A stretch of DNA of 64,000 nucleotides from Rotaria sp. Silwood1 (taxonomy: Eukaryota > Rotifera > Eurotatoria > Philodinida > Philodinidae), in the NCBI GenBank assembly GCA_905250075.1, contig CAJNOP010000186.1, forward strand, positions 47,878 to 111,877, in the 5' to 3' direction. Numbering within the stretch: position 1 is the first letter of the stretch; the number at the start of each line of letters is the position of its first letter. Shown here one piece after another: positions 14,300 to 27,244 of the stretch. The position numbers and the translations under genes are program-made. Under the pieces are notes generated by a model, which worked only from the letters and a program-made list of their open reading frames with translations, ran no database searches and was not told the DNA's origin.

Positions 14300-14390
14300 A
14301 ATTTTAATAATTCTAAACATTTCTTTTTTTTTTTTATATAATTATCTCAATTATTGATCTTATTTTATTGATAGATATAGAGTAGAACAC

Positions 14391-14396
14391 AATAAA
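14391..14396 (+). promoter_or_regulatory. Polyadenylation signal for ECHDC3
   Basis: AATAAA about 90 bases after the stop codon, in AT-rich 3' flank. Position fits a metazoan poly(A) signal; other A-rich hexamers follow directly, so the exact one used is uncertain. Confidence 0.5.
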
Positions 14397-14439
14397 AATA
14401 AAAATATTTAACTTCTATTTATAGTAGAATATTATTAAC

Positions 14440-15720
14440 AGGAATGGATTTAGATTTGAAAAAAGTTTTGTGAAACTCACATATATTTTCGAAGAAAATA
14501 CTACGTCGAAATTTTAAATCGAAATTTTACAACTTCCTTTCCCATAACAGATTTTTGTAATCGTGCTGGTCATTGATTATGTTTGAGTTCTTGAGCGAGG
14601 GAAAAAAACACCGAATATGAGCTAGTCAGCTCAGTTCTGACTGAACGGCAAGAGTTACGGGAAAATGTTTTCAATATCTCTTAGGTCTTCTGTCCAAAAT
14701 TATTGGCATTTCACTGAGATTTTAACCTTGGGCATGAAAATACTAACAAATCAAATGATGGTATTTCGACCTAAAGCGTCGCTCACAAATAAATCTATTT
14801 GTCAGTTCAAAAGAATATTTCCTTCACAAGATGTGAAAGTCACTGAAAAACAGAAAATTCGAGATTCTTTCGTGGTGTATGAGTGATTTTTTAGGACTTT
14901 ATTATTTTGAGAAAGAAACTTTCTGTTAAGCTAATACTTTCAGAGCACTATACTGACGAATAGATTTATCTGCAGGCAAAACAGCAGGTCTAACTACCAC
15001 CACTCAAATTGTTGGTATTTACCATGTCAGAGGCTATAATTTCAATAAAATACCTATGACTATGCATACAAGACCAATTTATCCTGTTGAGCTTTTTCAT
15101 ATTTCACTGGAATCTATCTGATGCGCAGAAGCCAAATTCAAAAGCGACGAAAACGTTTCCTCGTTAGACTGTTCTCGAAATTCGAATGACTGGAATACGT
15201 ATGTGAATGTTTTCAATCGTGCAGTCATTTATTTTTGTGCTGAATAAAAATTTATAATAAGTAATGATGCATTGATTTGTCACAGTGGTCATCTGGTCAA
15301 CATAACAAGTGTGAACTGATCAAAATGTACCCTTGAGCTTGAGAAATAAACAATATTAGTGTTTCTGACCTTATCGAAATAAATAATGGTGCGTTAAGCT
15401 TTGCTGTAGATGCAATGGATATGAACAACACGCTTATTTGTCTGTTAAATCAAGGATTCGAATAATGATAATGTTAAATTAAGAAAAACGAAAATTTACA
15501 AGCAAATAGTTATAAAGGAAACAAAAAATTTCTGTAAAAAATGTAGAAATAAATAAAATCGATTGCTTTTTTAGCAACCGATTATCTTAGAGCATAGCTG
15601 TTTTTAAAACTTTACGTATCTTGTACTAGTATAGTGTGAACAAACGTCAGTTTTACGTTTCAGTTCTAAAAGGGCTGCACTAACAAACTTTTTTAATAAA
15701 AAATTTCTTGTATTTCTTTT
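14440..15720. repeat. Degenerate dispersed repeat, copy 1
   Basis: Two pieces of this gap match pieces at 29.15-29.57 kb in the same order and orientation. Piece A (about 14466-14560) contains AACTCACATATATTTTCG and matches 29152-29250. Piece B (about 15650-15710) contains AAAGGGCTGCACTAACAA and matches 29490-29550 (AAAGGGACTGCGCTAACAA). The pieces are ~1.2 kb apart here and ~0.34 kb apart there, so one copy carries an insertion or the other a deletion. The short ORF at 14665-14886 is not supported as a gene. Confidence 0.5.
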
Positions 15721-15838
15721 TTGAATGTTTCGATATAAATATAAATATGAAAAAATATATATTTTATCAAAAGAATTGTATGTACAAAAAAAAAGAAAAC
15801 AATCACAGATAAGATTTGTTTTTTGCTCTTATGGAAGA

Positions 15839-18070
15839 TTATGTAGGTAAAGTTGGTAAATTTCGAATAATTTCTTCTATTTGTGTAATACATGAGCTCT
15901 GGGAATCATATAATTCACGATAAATATTCAGGGCTTTTTCGAAATTTTCTCGAGCTTGTTGAATATCATTTATACCTTCACAAACGACTCCAATATTTTT
16001 GTATGTTATTGCTACTGATGGATGTACAGGTGGAAGAGATTTTAATTTCATTTCAAGTGATGTTTTGTAAAATCCCAATGCAAGATGATAGTTTCCCAGA
16101 ATAGTATATATTTTACCAAGATTATTGTATACTACAGCAAAACTCGAGACATCATTGAAATTATATTTTATCATAATAGCTAAAGCTTGATGATAATATG
16201 AAGCAGCTTCCGGAAATCTTTGTTCATTTTCATGTATATTCGCCATATAAGTATAACAAAGTGTAAGACCAATGTGATTATCACCAGATAATCGCTGTAA
16301 AAGTTCTAAATATTGATTAAAATAATCTAGCGCTTGCGTATAAGCCTTTTGATTGAAAGCAACTAATGCCATATTTTTATAACTTTCAGCAAGATCTGGA
16401 TCATTTGGTTGTAATTTTTCTTTTTTCATATCAAATGTTTTTTTAAACCAATTGAGACTTGAATCCAAATTACCTTTGTTTAAATCTATATTTCCTAATG
16501 CATCATAACAACGAAGACGATCTGGATGATCGTTTGGTAATTTCTCCATATAGGAACAAATATATTTTTCTCCTCTATCCGATAGATTTCCATTACCTAA
16601 TGACTGACCCATTCCAAATACTAATTGACCAAATCCAATAGCATCCATTTCTCCTTTATCATTAATATATTTGTGTTTTAATTGATCAAATAATGATTTT
16701 ATATTATTCTCACTATCATTTCCACATAATGACATTTTAATATTTATTACACCATTTTGTCCATTTTGAATTTCAGTAATTTTAAACAGTGATCCGATCA
16801 TAAAGAGTACAGCATTGGAATCTTTTTCATTAATTAATGAACCAATTTTAGCAAATGGTTTAACATTTTCAATTTGTGGATTTGCTTCAATTATGAATAA
16901 TATTCGTTGATATTCGTTCGATGAAGTTATATCAGGCGTATCTAAAGATGATGCATTACAATCCGTACTTGCCAACAAAAACGATTTCATTGCAATAACT
17001 TTTCCGTTACAATTGTTTAATTGTTGAAACTTTTCTTTTGATATTATTTCACTTTTATATACTTCAATAGTCGATGTACATTTATGTAGTTCAAGTTGTT
17101 TGTGAATATCATGTATAAAAAATCGAGAACATACCATCGCATCTATATAGGCTACTTTGAACATATTATCTATCAATGTGTAAAAAATTGGATCTCTATA
17201 AAGCCAAAATATAGCTTTCTCAGGATGATAACCTTCTTGAAATTCCTGAAGAATTGGTAATAACTTGTCATTTGTTTGCGATGCATCCTGATATAAAGAA
17301 ACAAAAGCGTCTTTTTCTGTCAGATCCGTGTTCATTCGAGTAAAACAATCGAAACAAGTGTCAGAAATCATATAACAACAATCTAAGTCATACGATGATT
17401 CAAGTTGTATAGCTTTTCTTGTTGAAGTATCCGTTGTAGGTAATTCACTGACTATGGAATGTTGATTTGTATCAGTTTGGCTTGGTTGAAGATGTCCTCT
17501 AAGCTCATCAAAATCTACGAAAACACCTTTGACCTAAAACAACGAAATTGATTATGTTTAAGAAAAGAAACTAATTCATAGTTCTAATTTCTCGACATTC
17601 TCGATTAGATGGTATATGCAATAGATCACTCATAGTTAATGTATTTCCTTTTTTTACCATAGAAATCTAATTTAACTTATATCGAATATGATGTAAAATC
17701 TTCTACATTTATCAATTCCATTTTCTTAATCAATAAACACGTCATCATAAAATACCTTGGCAAAATTTAAGGCCCATTTTTTGTGTTCTGCTAGATTCAT
17801 ACAGTATACATAGACGGCAATAATTTGTGGTAGACCATGGATCTCAGGTACTATTTTTTGACCTAATCTACCATTAACAATTAATGTAATATGAGCATCT
17901 GCAGTTTGAGATTGAATATGTTCTTTACAATTATTTATAGTTTGGAACATTTTAAAATTACTATCAAGAAGCTGCAATTGTTGTTGAATGATAACATTTT
18001 CTTGGGATGCACTATTAGAATCATCGAGCCGGATAAGTGAAAGTGTTTGATTGTCGGAAATATCATTCAT
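15839..18070 (-). CDS. ADP-ribosyltransferase-like protein with C-terminal TPR repeats
   Basis: Two exons (18070-17756, 17533-15839) separated by a 222-bp intron, phase 0, give 669 residues. Residues ~60-390 follow the bdelloid ART (NAD:arginine ADP-ribosyltransferase, R-S-ExE class) template: the N-terminal KVKGVFVDFDEL block, AIFWLYRDPIFYTLID, CSRFFIHDIHKQLE, SFLLASTD, ANPQIENVKPFAKIGSL and VLFMIGSLFKI. About five to six kinesin-light-chain-type TPRs follow (residues ~406-655), with the typical AYTQALDYFNQYLEL and NLGKIYTILGNYHLAL helices. The catalytic positions appear lost: Arg is K265 (VYKSE), the STS motif reads LAS (FLLAST, 290-295), and the ExE glutamates are S-x-A (SNAVLF, 344-349). 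It is therefore best read as an ART pseudoenzyme, possibly a TPR scaffold. No signal peptide. Intact frame, so not an obvious pseudogene. Confidence 0.93.
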
Positions 18071-19934
18071 TGTTTGTCGTAGAACTAACTGGCCTGAAAT
18101 AAAGTCGTTATTATGTGTTTAAATAATAAAAAAACACAAAATCTTGGAAAAAACCAAGTTGAAATAGCATGTGTTTCAAATGAATCAGAATTTTCAAGCG
18201 TTGAAGAAAAAAAAAATTTTGTTGATTCGTTTTTGCTACTTCAAGTCAACACGAATGACGCATACCTCTTTCGTCAACAAAAACAACTCACATGAGCATG
18301 CAGGGCTGTATAGGTTGGGAGTCGAAAAAAACCATGATTAACAAACAAAAAAGGAAGTTCTAAACTATATTGTAGTTTCAGATTTGAACTAATCAATGTA
18401 CGCAATAAAAAATGATTTGTGTTTTAGTTTTAGTCAATAGTTGTTCTTGTATTCTTTTTGTTGATAAAATATTTATGTATATTTCAAAAAAATAGTTGTA
18501 TTGGATTTCTACTAGAAATCGATGTCGCCAATTATTCATCAAAACCAACAGTTCAAATGGATTAATCTTTTTTTTTTTTATTAAGTTTATGTTAATTTTT
18601 TTAGTAAATATATACTCTCTGTCTTGAATAAATGGATTACTATGGTGAAAAAAGTCGACTTTAAGACGTTACGTTACTTGTGTTACATGACACACCTTGG
18701 TTTTTTTCTTATTGCTCGAGTCTTTTGACTAATGATGATTTTTTTTAATGACGCCATCTTTAGTAAACAATCAAATTCGAAAACTAAACGAAAACAGTCG
18801 ATGTTACTGATACTAGTGGTTTGAGCGCGGTTATCTTCTACAGACTTCGTGATGTTCCCTTTGATCTAATATTTATCTGAGAGTTAAAAACTTTCATGCA
18901 GTGACAATTACAGAGAAGAACTAATTGCAGAGTTGCAGTTAGTGTCAAGATTGGCCGCACAGTAGACAGCAACTAACTACCGGTTTTTTTCCGATTAAAT
19001 GCGAAACTTCAACCAACTGGTCACTAACCAATCAGATCTGGTCGAACAAATCTACTAGTTCTAAGAATAATCGAAGCAATGGCGTAGCAGTTTGTTTATT
19101 ACTCGATTAGATTGAATACTCTTACGTTTCAGTGTTAGATGAAGATCACAATGTACAAAATAGATAAGATGAAAAATCGAGAGGAAAATTATAGTAATTG
19201 AGAGTACTCTCGTGTTATATGCTTCTGCCTTTTGGATGCACACACACATCCCGACTAAGAAAAAGGACGTGCGTTTATAAGTATATGTGTAAAAAATACG
19301 AAATAAAGAGAAAGACAAAAATATGTATATGTATTATTATGTCAAAAGGTAACGAATGACCGACTGCTGTTACTACAAATTATAGAAGCACAAATGTATA
19401 CAATTTATTTCAATGGATTGGCAGTTGATTCGTTGTTGAGGATGAATAGATACTTAAGCTTATTACCTGGATTCATTTGGAAACTACAACAGAAAAGTTT
19501 CTATCGTTTTGCTTCAAGTATCTACATTCAAGATGTTCAATATTTTCTTGCTCTTTAGATATGGGTTTCACTTTACATGTATGAGTCGTTTGTTAATATT
19601 TTTGTATGTTTATTAATTCCTAGTGATTTGAAAGCTTTTAATCAGTATGAAAAGTGTCCGTGTTGTTCTATTCATACCGATCTATGTAGCTTAACTTTTA
19701 TTCGAGATCTATTTTTTTTTCTTTTTTTGCCATTTTCTTATATTGTTGCACAAATTGGCTAATATCAGTATGTATTGATTCTACTAGTACCGATATTTTG
19801 ATCAATTTTCTTTATTTTTTATAAGAAAAATATTTCTTCTTCAATTATGAATTTGGCATTTATTGAGGTCAACACAACAATCTAGACTCTTCATTTCACG
19901 TTGATACTAGAATTTTTTTTTTAATAACTATTTT
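18071..19934. other. Intergenic gap upstream of the ART-TPR gene
   Basis: AT-rich sequence without a supported gene. It contains the presumed minus-strand promoter of the ART-TPR gene. Short ORFs here have no family resemblance and no usable splice context. Confidence 0.4.
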
Positions 19935-20135
19935 TGTGTACTCAAAAAGTGAGTACACTACTAAAATCGGTCAGTGTGTCCGGCCGTCCGGCCGTCCGTT
20001 TATTCGATAACTTTTGAAAGGAAAGTCAGATCGCGATGAAATTTTCTACACAGATCAGTCTTGACAATATCTCGGTCGAGTTCGAAGATGAGAAGGATCC
20101 GTCAAGAAATGACTGAGTTATCGAAAAAATTGTGA
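19935..20135. repeat. ~200-bp repeat unit, copy 1
   Basis: Begins with the palindrome GTGTACTCA-aaaag-TGAGTACAC (9-bp arms), followed by a CCGTCCGGCCGTCCG-type GC-rich stretch, then ATAACTTTTGA, GATGAAATTTTCTACACAG, TTGACAATATCTC and GAGTTCGAAGATGAGAAGGAT. Each block recurs in the same order at 20282-20486. No coding capacity. Confidence 0.8.
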
Positions 20136-20281
20136 TTTTTGACGAGACCATCCCTGAGGGGGGGTACGGGGATTTTTCGAAAAAAATTTTTTGCTCATAA
20201 TTATTCACAAAATACATAAATCGACTCAGTTTTTAACGCTGATTCTGAATCTGATATTAGTTTTGAACCGAATCATAGTTT

Positions 20282-20486
20282 TGTCTACTCAAAAAGTGAG
20301 TACACTATAGAATAGTCAGTGTGTCCGTCCGCCCGGTTGGCTGTTTACATGATAACTTTTGACAGCAGAGTCAGATTGCGATGAAACTTTCTACACAGCT
20401 TAGTATTGACAATATCTCCGTCGAGTTCGAAGATGAGAAGGATTGGCCGAGTCGTTCCTGAGTTATTTCAAAAATACCCATTTTTC
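20282..20486. repeat. ~200-bp repeat unit, copy 2
   Basis: Diverged direct copy of the unit at 19935-20135, offset 347 bp. It keeps the TACTCA-aaaag-TGAGTA palindrome, the GTCCGTCCG stretch, GATGAAACTTTCTACACAG and GTCGAGTTCGAAGATGAGA. Divergence is mostly point substitutions, indicating an older duplication or two independent insertions of one family. Confidence 0.8.
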
Positions 20487-21149
20487 TCTATAGCTTTCTG
20501 TGGAAAAATCGACCCATCGCCGCTTTCGTAAAAGACTTTTCCTATCATAGTCAAATAAAACCCCAATTATTATATACTATTCGATAGAGAATTTCAAGAG
20601 CTACAAAATCATATATAAAGCATAGAGAAACAAGAAGGTTGACTCACCTATGACAAGGATAATTAAAGAGAACTAGGTTATATTTTGGTCCACGATTTAA
20701 TTGATCCACAAATCGAGCTCTAGCTTCCGATCACACTGATGATACTTCGAGGTTTTCAGATATGGAGAACTCGAATGTGTACTGCACTTTCATCGAAATA
20801 CTATTAGTTGTGCAGTGACCAATAGAAATGAAGTTATAGGAAAAACGACTTTCTTAGGGTAAATCAAGGGAAAGAGTTCAAACTTGAGCTGTATTTGGCC
20901 CATGTCCTATTGGTTTGGCGACGCGTAATAGAAATCAACATTTTAAATGGTAGATGTCACAGTATAATTTTGATATTCAGACAGTCTAGGATGATTGATT
21001 TGTATGATTCACTTTTTGAAGTACACATAACTCTCGGATTTAAATCCGAAGTTTCCGCATTTATTTTTTTTATTTTCGTCTTGATAATTATTTGCCAATT
21101 ACATTTTGATTGAGTGAATATTTTGTTTTAATGTAAAATTTATATTTAG
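20487..21149. other. Gap with a fragment of the 48-49 kb repeat family
   Basis: The segment near 20581-20620 (CGATAGAGAATTTCAAGAGC plus flanks) resembles the repeated block of the foldback element at 48.2-49.2 kb (GATAGAGAATTTCAAGCTC). No gene is supported. Confidence 0.35.
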
Positions 21150-24100
21150 CTATGGAAAAGATTGTAAAATAGCTCGTAATAAATTTGTTAAATCAATATC
21201 AATTAGCTTCATTATAGCTAAACGTTCACGTACTTTTTTATATATATTTATACGTGAAACTCGATAAAATGAACGTTCAAGTTCAGCAACTTCAACTAAA
21301 TGTTCTTCTCGATTAGCAAATTCGAAGGAGACGAGATATCGTGAATGTAATGGAAGTAATGATTTATTTTCGTTTGATTCCATCAATAAATTTTTCAAAT
21401 CTATTGAAGATTCACTTTTACGACAAATATAATCGGTTAATGACGAATTAAGCATAACAGATTGATGATCTATGTTTATTCTAAAATTGAATATAGTAAA
21501 TTTGAAAAAATATTGATTGAACTAACTCAGTTGTATTTGATGATGAATCTTTCATGTCGATATGTCCAATTGATGTTACAGGTGTTTGAATATTTTCCAA
21601 TGGAGTTGTTAATATATTTTGTATATGTAAATTTTTGATTACAGGAGTATTGATGGTCATTTTATTATTAAGTTTAGATGGAACACTCGTATCAAAATTT
21701 TCATGCTTCGTTGATGTTGTTAGAGTTTTCATATGGTTAGTTGTATCATGATTCATCTTGCTCTTACTTTTGGTTAAGCAACAGCAGCCGATAGTTTTAT
21801 CTTCACTTCTAGTAACTTTTTTCTCGATAATAGATTTTGAACGTTCATGCCTACTGGGAATTGATGCTTGTTGATTTTCAGATTTTTCTATTTGTTTCGG
21901 TGATAAATGGACTATGTTATATATATTAGTTTCTTTATCAAATGCCGTATCATTTAATCCAATACTATTTGATGATTTGTTAAGTACTAGGTCAAAGATA
22001 AAGAAAACTATTTTTATACATACAGACATGGTTCCCAATTGTTTTCAAGACTAAGAAATAATGAAAATTCGAAAAGGCAAAGTGTCTTTGTTCGTCTCTC
22101 TAGCAGAAATAGATCAAAAGACGTTGAAATCATCGACTTTCTATGATATTTTGTCTAGAGGAAAAGCGTCTTCCTATGAATATTTCTATCAGAAGAAGAA
22201 GTAAAATCGCTAAATCTCTCTTTGTGTCACAATTTCCTTCGAAACGATAAGAAACAGTCGAAGTTTTTGGGAAGTCAAAGTTCCTATCATCTCTCGTCTA
22301 ATCGGTAACTATGTACACAGGTACTCACTATTGTTCATTATTGTTCGATTGTAGAATGCGAGTACATTATTATTTTGATTTAAAAATAACTTTGATGAAA
22401 AATCTGGATTATCTAATAGTTCTGTTGAAATATCAATGCTATCATTTATTTCTACTTGATGCACGTCATTCCAATTAGATGTTGACATAAAACCGAGTGT
22501 TGATGTTGTGTTGATGTCAAGTTCAACTTTTTTATCTGGTGAGTCATGTAACTAAAATTTATAGCAGAAGATGAGCTTCATTCAAAGATTTCTTGAGGAT
22601 CATCGAACGATCTGTCAGTATGTTTTCGACCAAGAACTAGTGGAGAAATAATCTAGCAAAAATAGACATACGAAAACATACCATGTCATTATATTCGATT
22701 GAATTGCTTATACGTAGTGTATGAGCATAACAGAATGGTAAATAAATAGTTTGAAGACAGGTATTTTATTTTTAATATGCATTACATAAAGAACATTTCA
22801 GACATATTAATTAAGACTTAATGTTACTCTGATTGAAAATAACCAACAGCGTTAAATTGGAGATCTTATTAGGCCAATGTGAAATCGATGATATGAAGAG
22901 TTTCATATTCTCGAAACATCTAATAATATGCTAGTAACATTTTCCGTGTCTTTTCTGAATGACAAAACTTCTATATTTAATCATCATTTATTTTACATGA
23001 CGTTACTCTCATCAATAAAGTTCTGCTGAATTAGTTTACATAATTACTTTTAGTCAATCAGCATGCATATATTTAATGATGCGTAGACGATCAAAATAAC
23101 AACCTTATATGCTTTATTTTATATATGTGTAGTTTTAGACACCTGACATGAAAAAGTAATGAGCTGTGTTATATATAGAAATTTTAATGACAAGACTGAA
23201 TTTTAGACAGTTTCATCTATAATGATTTGTTGGGACACATCAATCATCTTCAAAACTATCCATAAATTAACGATTTTTTTTCAGGGCTATCGATTAATAT
23301 GTGATCCACGTGCGTGATTTAAAATCATAGATAGCATTAGATGGTAATTGACAGAGATACATTGTCTTTCATGTTACATTCCTATTTTTTGTTGTTTTCT
23401 TTCTTATTTATTGATACTATTCTTTTGTTCTCTTATTGTCTGTCCTTTCTCGTATACATCATTATATGGTTGGCCTTTTCTATTCCTGTTTATCACATAT
23501 ATTCAAATTTTTTCTTTCCTTTATGTCACATGTATTTAGTTTTTTTCTTTAAAAGGTTTTCTACATTTTTTCTCTACATGCTACCTTAATGGGATTCTTC
23601 CTATCATTCAACCTTGATCATCTGATGATTAGTTCCTCATTAGAGGGTAATTTGCTATCTCACACATAGTCCAGATGTTCTACAAATAAAGCATGTGTGA
23701 TCTCAGCACATTTATCTACAATCATCCATCGATAATCGATGTAAAATTAGCCACCTGATAATGGCTAAATTTATTAGAATCTTGACAAATCGAATTAGAC
23801 TCCGTAAGACGATGTAGTTTTGTTAAGAATATAGATCTTCATGCGATTGTGTTTCAATTAATGCAGAACCTTGAGTTCTTATAAGTATAGTACAGTTTTG
23901 TGTGAAGCTATCGGCATTCTTGATTTATTTTCTGCAAGTTTTAGTAGTTCGACTTCTAATGAAATAAGTTCAACTAGTTTATGATAGAACACACTAGACA
24001 TTTCGAAGCGATTTTTTTATGCAAAGACTTTCATGCAGTCAATTGCCACTCGACAAAACTCGAGCCTCTGTATTGATTGGTATATAACAAATCATCGTAA

Positions 24101-25179
24101 ACATTATTATCTAGAAACTAGCTTTTCAGGTTCATGTAAAAATTTAGGCATCTATAAAATAGTTAGCTCAACACGAATTATATGCCATTCAATAGTGTTT
24201 TTGAGAACTCTGCATTGATTGATGTATGATAAATATAATGTCTAATAGAATGAAAGAAAGTTGTTGTTGTAAAACGAAAATTTTCAATCTAGTAAAATTA
24301 TCGTATTTTCGTCACCAAAATGAAGCTTTGTCTAATTCAGTTTCTTCAACATGAAACTTTCAAGCAATATATTATCAAGTCCTTCCAATATCTTCGAAAA
24401 ACGCTCACATATATGAGAGTCGATTCGAATTTCTCCTAGTCTATGATTGAAATATTAATAATTATGCTATTATTTTGTTGAAGCTGACTCTTACGTTATT
24501 TAATAGACCAATATTTTTGTTCAAAAAAAAAATTTCATTATACTTTCTTTTGCTGTTCATGATATTCCGTAATTTTGTCATATTCTTTTTGCAAAGATAA
24601 AATCTTTTGATTGATATGTGTATCATGCTGTAGCATAACACAAGGAGTGGCTTTAGTTTGATTATTATTCATATAACTAATACGATTTTCGATGGAATGC
24701 ATGCGATTCTCTATGTTGGCACCAATAATGCCTATCGCATTATATTTGATAACGTCAGTTTTAGGTTTTGATTTTCTCATATCTGATATAGTCGATAACG
24801 TGTTGAATGTAACATTTGACGAACGAGCTATATATCTTGTCGTTTTATCATCATCAATTATCTTTGAATTATTCAATGCCAAATAATTATAGTTTGGTTT
24901 ATTATATGGTAATACATGAGAAAGCTTTAATGTTTTCTTCATATCTTTTACATCATCATAGATTTTGCTTGTTTTTTTAAATGAAGGAAATAATTGTAAG
25001 TTATTTTTCTCTAGTAATATAAATTGTTCAAACAATGCCTTTTCTTTGAGTACAGTTGGTAATGAATGAGTAGAATCATAGTGTTGCAATAGAGATGAAA
25101 TATTTTGATGATTTGATAGATAAGTATTTGAAAATGATTGTTTTAATATGGGTTTTCGTGATGGTTCATTATTAATCAT
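21150..25179 (-). CDS. Unrecognised protein, modelled as four exons (possibly two genes)
   Basis: Exons 25179-24544, 22551-22329, 21986-21527 and 21480-21150 join in frame to 549 residues. The last three are firm: introns of 342 and 46 bp have good GT/AG sites and matched phases (1 and 2). Exon 22551-22329 has a clean TTTTAG acceptor and no in-frame ATG near its start, so it needs a 5' partner. The ORF 25179-24544 ends in QQKK with a GTATAA donor in the matching phase 0. An alternative is a start at 22684-22682, where an ATG sits exactly at a GTATGT donor; then 25179-24538 would be a separate 213-residue gene. The protein is Ser/Asn/Lys-rich and mostly disordered; near residue ~190 is a short helix (ILSLQKEYDKITEYHEQ), and the last ~70 residues (EELV/ELERSFYRVSRI.., ending LLRAILQSFP) look like a conserved helical domain. 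No family recognised, no membrane segment. Confidence 0.55.
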
Positions 25180-26435
25180 TATAGAGTGGCTGTATATCGA
25201 TTTAGAAAAATTTAGATATGGTATCACAATAAGTGAGAAAAAAAAAGAATATAGTTAAACAAGTTTTTTGCAATTTAAAAATCAATCATAAATTTTTCTT
25301 CAATTCAAAATATAAAAATTTAGACCTAGCAAATACAGGGCGCCATAAATAAACCTAAAAAAAATATTCTTCTAAAAGTATTTTCAAGTTTTTCTTGTTG
25401 TTATCTCTTTGTATGAGATTATCAACGTAATATAAAAACAACATATGAACATAAACATAAGTCATATAAAAAAATAAAATATGAAAACTATGTATCAACA
25501 AATTATATATAATTTTAGCAACAAAATCAAGTCATGATTTGTGGCAGTTTCAGGGATAACTTTAGGCGATCAAAAATTTGATTGACCTCAGCCTAACAAA
25601 CTTTTAGTACAAGTATTTTTCACACAGATTTCTGATCAAAACAACGAGAATTTAGACACAACATAATAAGATTTCTTATGGTTGAGAGTCTATGTTGAAA
25701 TCTAGACTAATTCTAATTTATTTTAATTTTGATATGGAATTTTATTTGAAGTTTTAACTGCTAAAAATAAGAAAATTTTTCAATTATTAGGCGATGTCAC
25801 CCTGTGCTTTCGATTGGACCAGCCCTGATGTTCTTAATATTCAAGAAGCGATCTTCTCCACTCCAGTAAAGAAACTAAAAAGACATGTTATCTCTGGCTT
25901 AGACTCATGAAATAACAATTATAAGTGATTAGGATGAATACAAAACAAAATATAGCTGTCTTTAACTGAATCAATTCAAGATATTACATTTTTATATTTG
26001 AATAGACCAATTAAAACATTGGTGATTGAATTTTATGAATTTGAAATTCTTGAAGACATTTGAAACTTTAATGTTACCACACGAAGTAATGTAATACAGT
26101 GATGCACGATGACATATTTTAGAATTCTCCTGATCGACAGAACGCAAAGAACTCTAGAAATAACTGGAGCCTGGGAAAGCCATAAGATCCAAAAAGCTAT
26201 GTGATTGCAAATAACACTCAAAGAACTCACGGAATATAATACACATAATAACTCTAGTAATCCAAGCGACTCTGAAATAACAAGATACTATCGAAATTCA
26301 GTAAATACGGCAAAGTTCAAGGAACTATAGCAATTCAGATAAAGTAGAGCACGTTATAGGAGATTGGTCTTAGCTTGTCTGTAAGAGTGATATATGGTTG
26401 AATTCCTACGTCGTATCTTTCTCTCTTTTGGCCTC
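25180..26435. other. Gap, no gene recognised
   Basis: AT-rich, start of the 21-kb repeat-dominated region. No supported ORF. The part 26100-26350 has a loose internal periodicity (AACTC/GAACT words) similar in texture to the reverse complement of 27600-27900. Confidence 0.35.
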
Positions 26436-27244
26436 ACGAGGAAACATTCCCAAGAGTCATATTGTTTTTGAGGTGAAACCTAGTAAGTCCTAGGTAATTG
26501 AGTGCGCTGATTCCCAATATCATTATGGATTTTGCTAATAGCACTTGGCAGGCCCAGTTTTCTGAAAAACTGGTTTTTCAACTCGAAGAGACTTGTGCAA
26601 GAAACTTCATTTGATCGGTCTATAGTATACAGCATGTTGAGTTTTGTCTAAAACTATACTTTTTTCTGCTTTGATTCCTATACAAAGTCAGCAAAACTTA
26701 ACAAGAATAAAGCCTGACAAATGAAGTGCTTTTCAGTACTCTTCAAACTTTTGCTCTTACGTGGGATTTGTTCTGTGATTAAAACAGTTGCTCGTGTCAA
26801 AAATTCTATTTCTATCCTAGTTGGTGAGAAATTTACAAGCGTGCGGCCGAAAATCGTTTTAGGCGACTCTTCTGATTGTTAAACATTCAACTTTCATTAT
26901 GAAATCTTTTTAGAACTCTTTATTCACTGAAAAAACTGTACCTTCCAAAAGCGCTTCATTTGTCAGGCTTTATTCTTTTTAAGCTTTGTTGATTTTGTAT
27001 AGGGGTCAAAGCAGACAACAGTATTGTTTTAGACAAAACTCGACATGCTGTATACTATAGACCGATCAAATGAATTTTCTTGCACAAGTTTCTTCGAGTT
27101 GAAAAAACAGTTTTTCAGAAAACTGTATCTATCAAGTCCTATCAGCAGAAACTGTTGTGATATTGGGAATCAGCACACTCGATTACCTAGGACTCACTAG
27201 GCTTCACCTCAAAAGTGATGTAACACTTGGAAATGTTTCCTCGT
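26436..27244. mobile_element. Foldback element, ~310-bp inverted arms
   Basis: Left arm about 26436-26745 and right arm about 26935-27244 are imperfect reverse complements, with a ~190-bp centre. Outer ends read ACGAGGAAACATTCCCAAG and, in reverse complement, ACGAGGAAACATTTCCAAG. Inner matching landmarks include ATTCCCAATATCA, GATCGGTCTATAGTATACAG and AAGCCTGACAAATGAAG. No transposase ORF, so non-autonomous. Family not identified; no target-site duplication is obvious. Confidence 0.85.
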
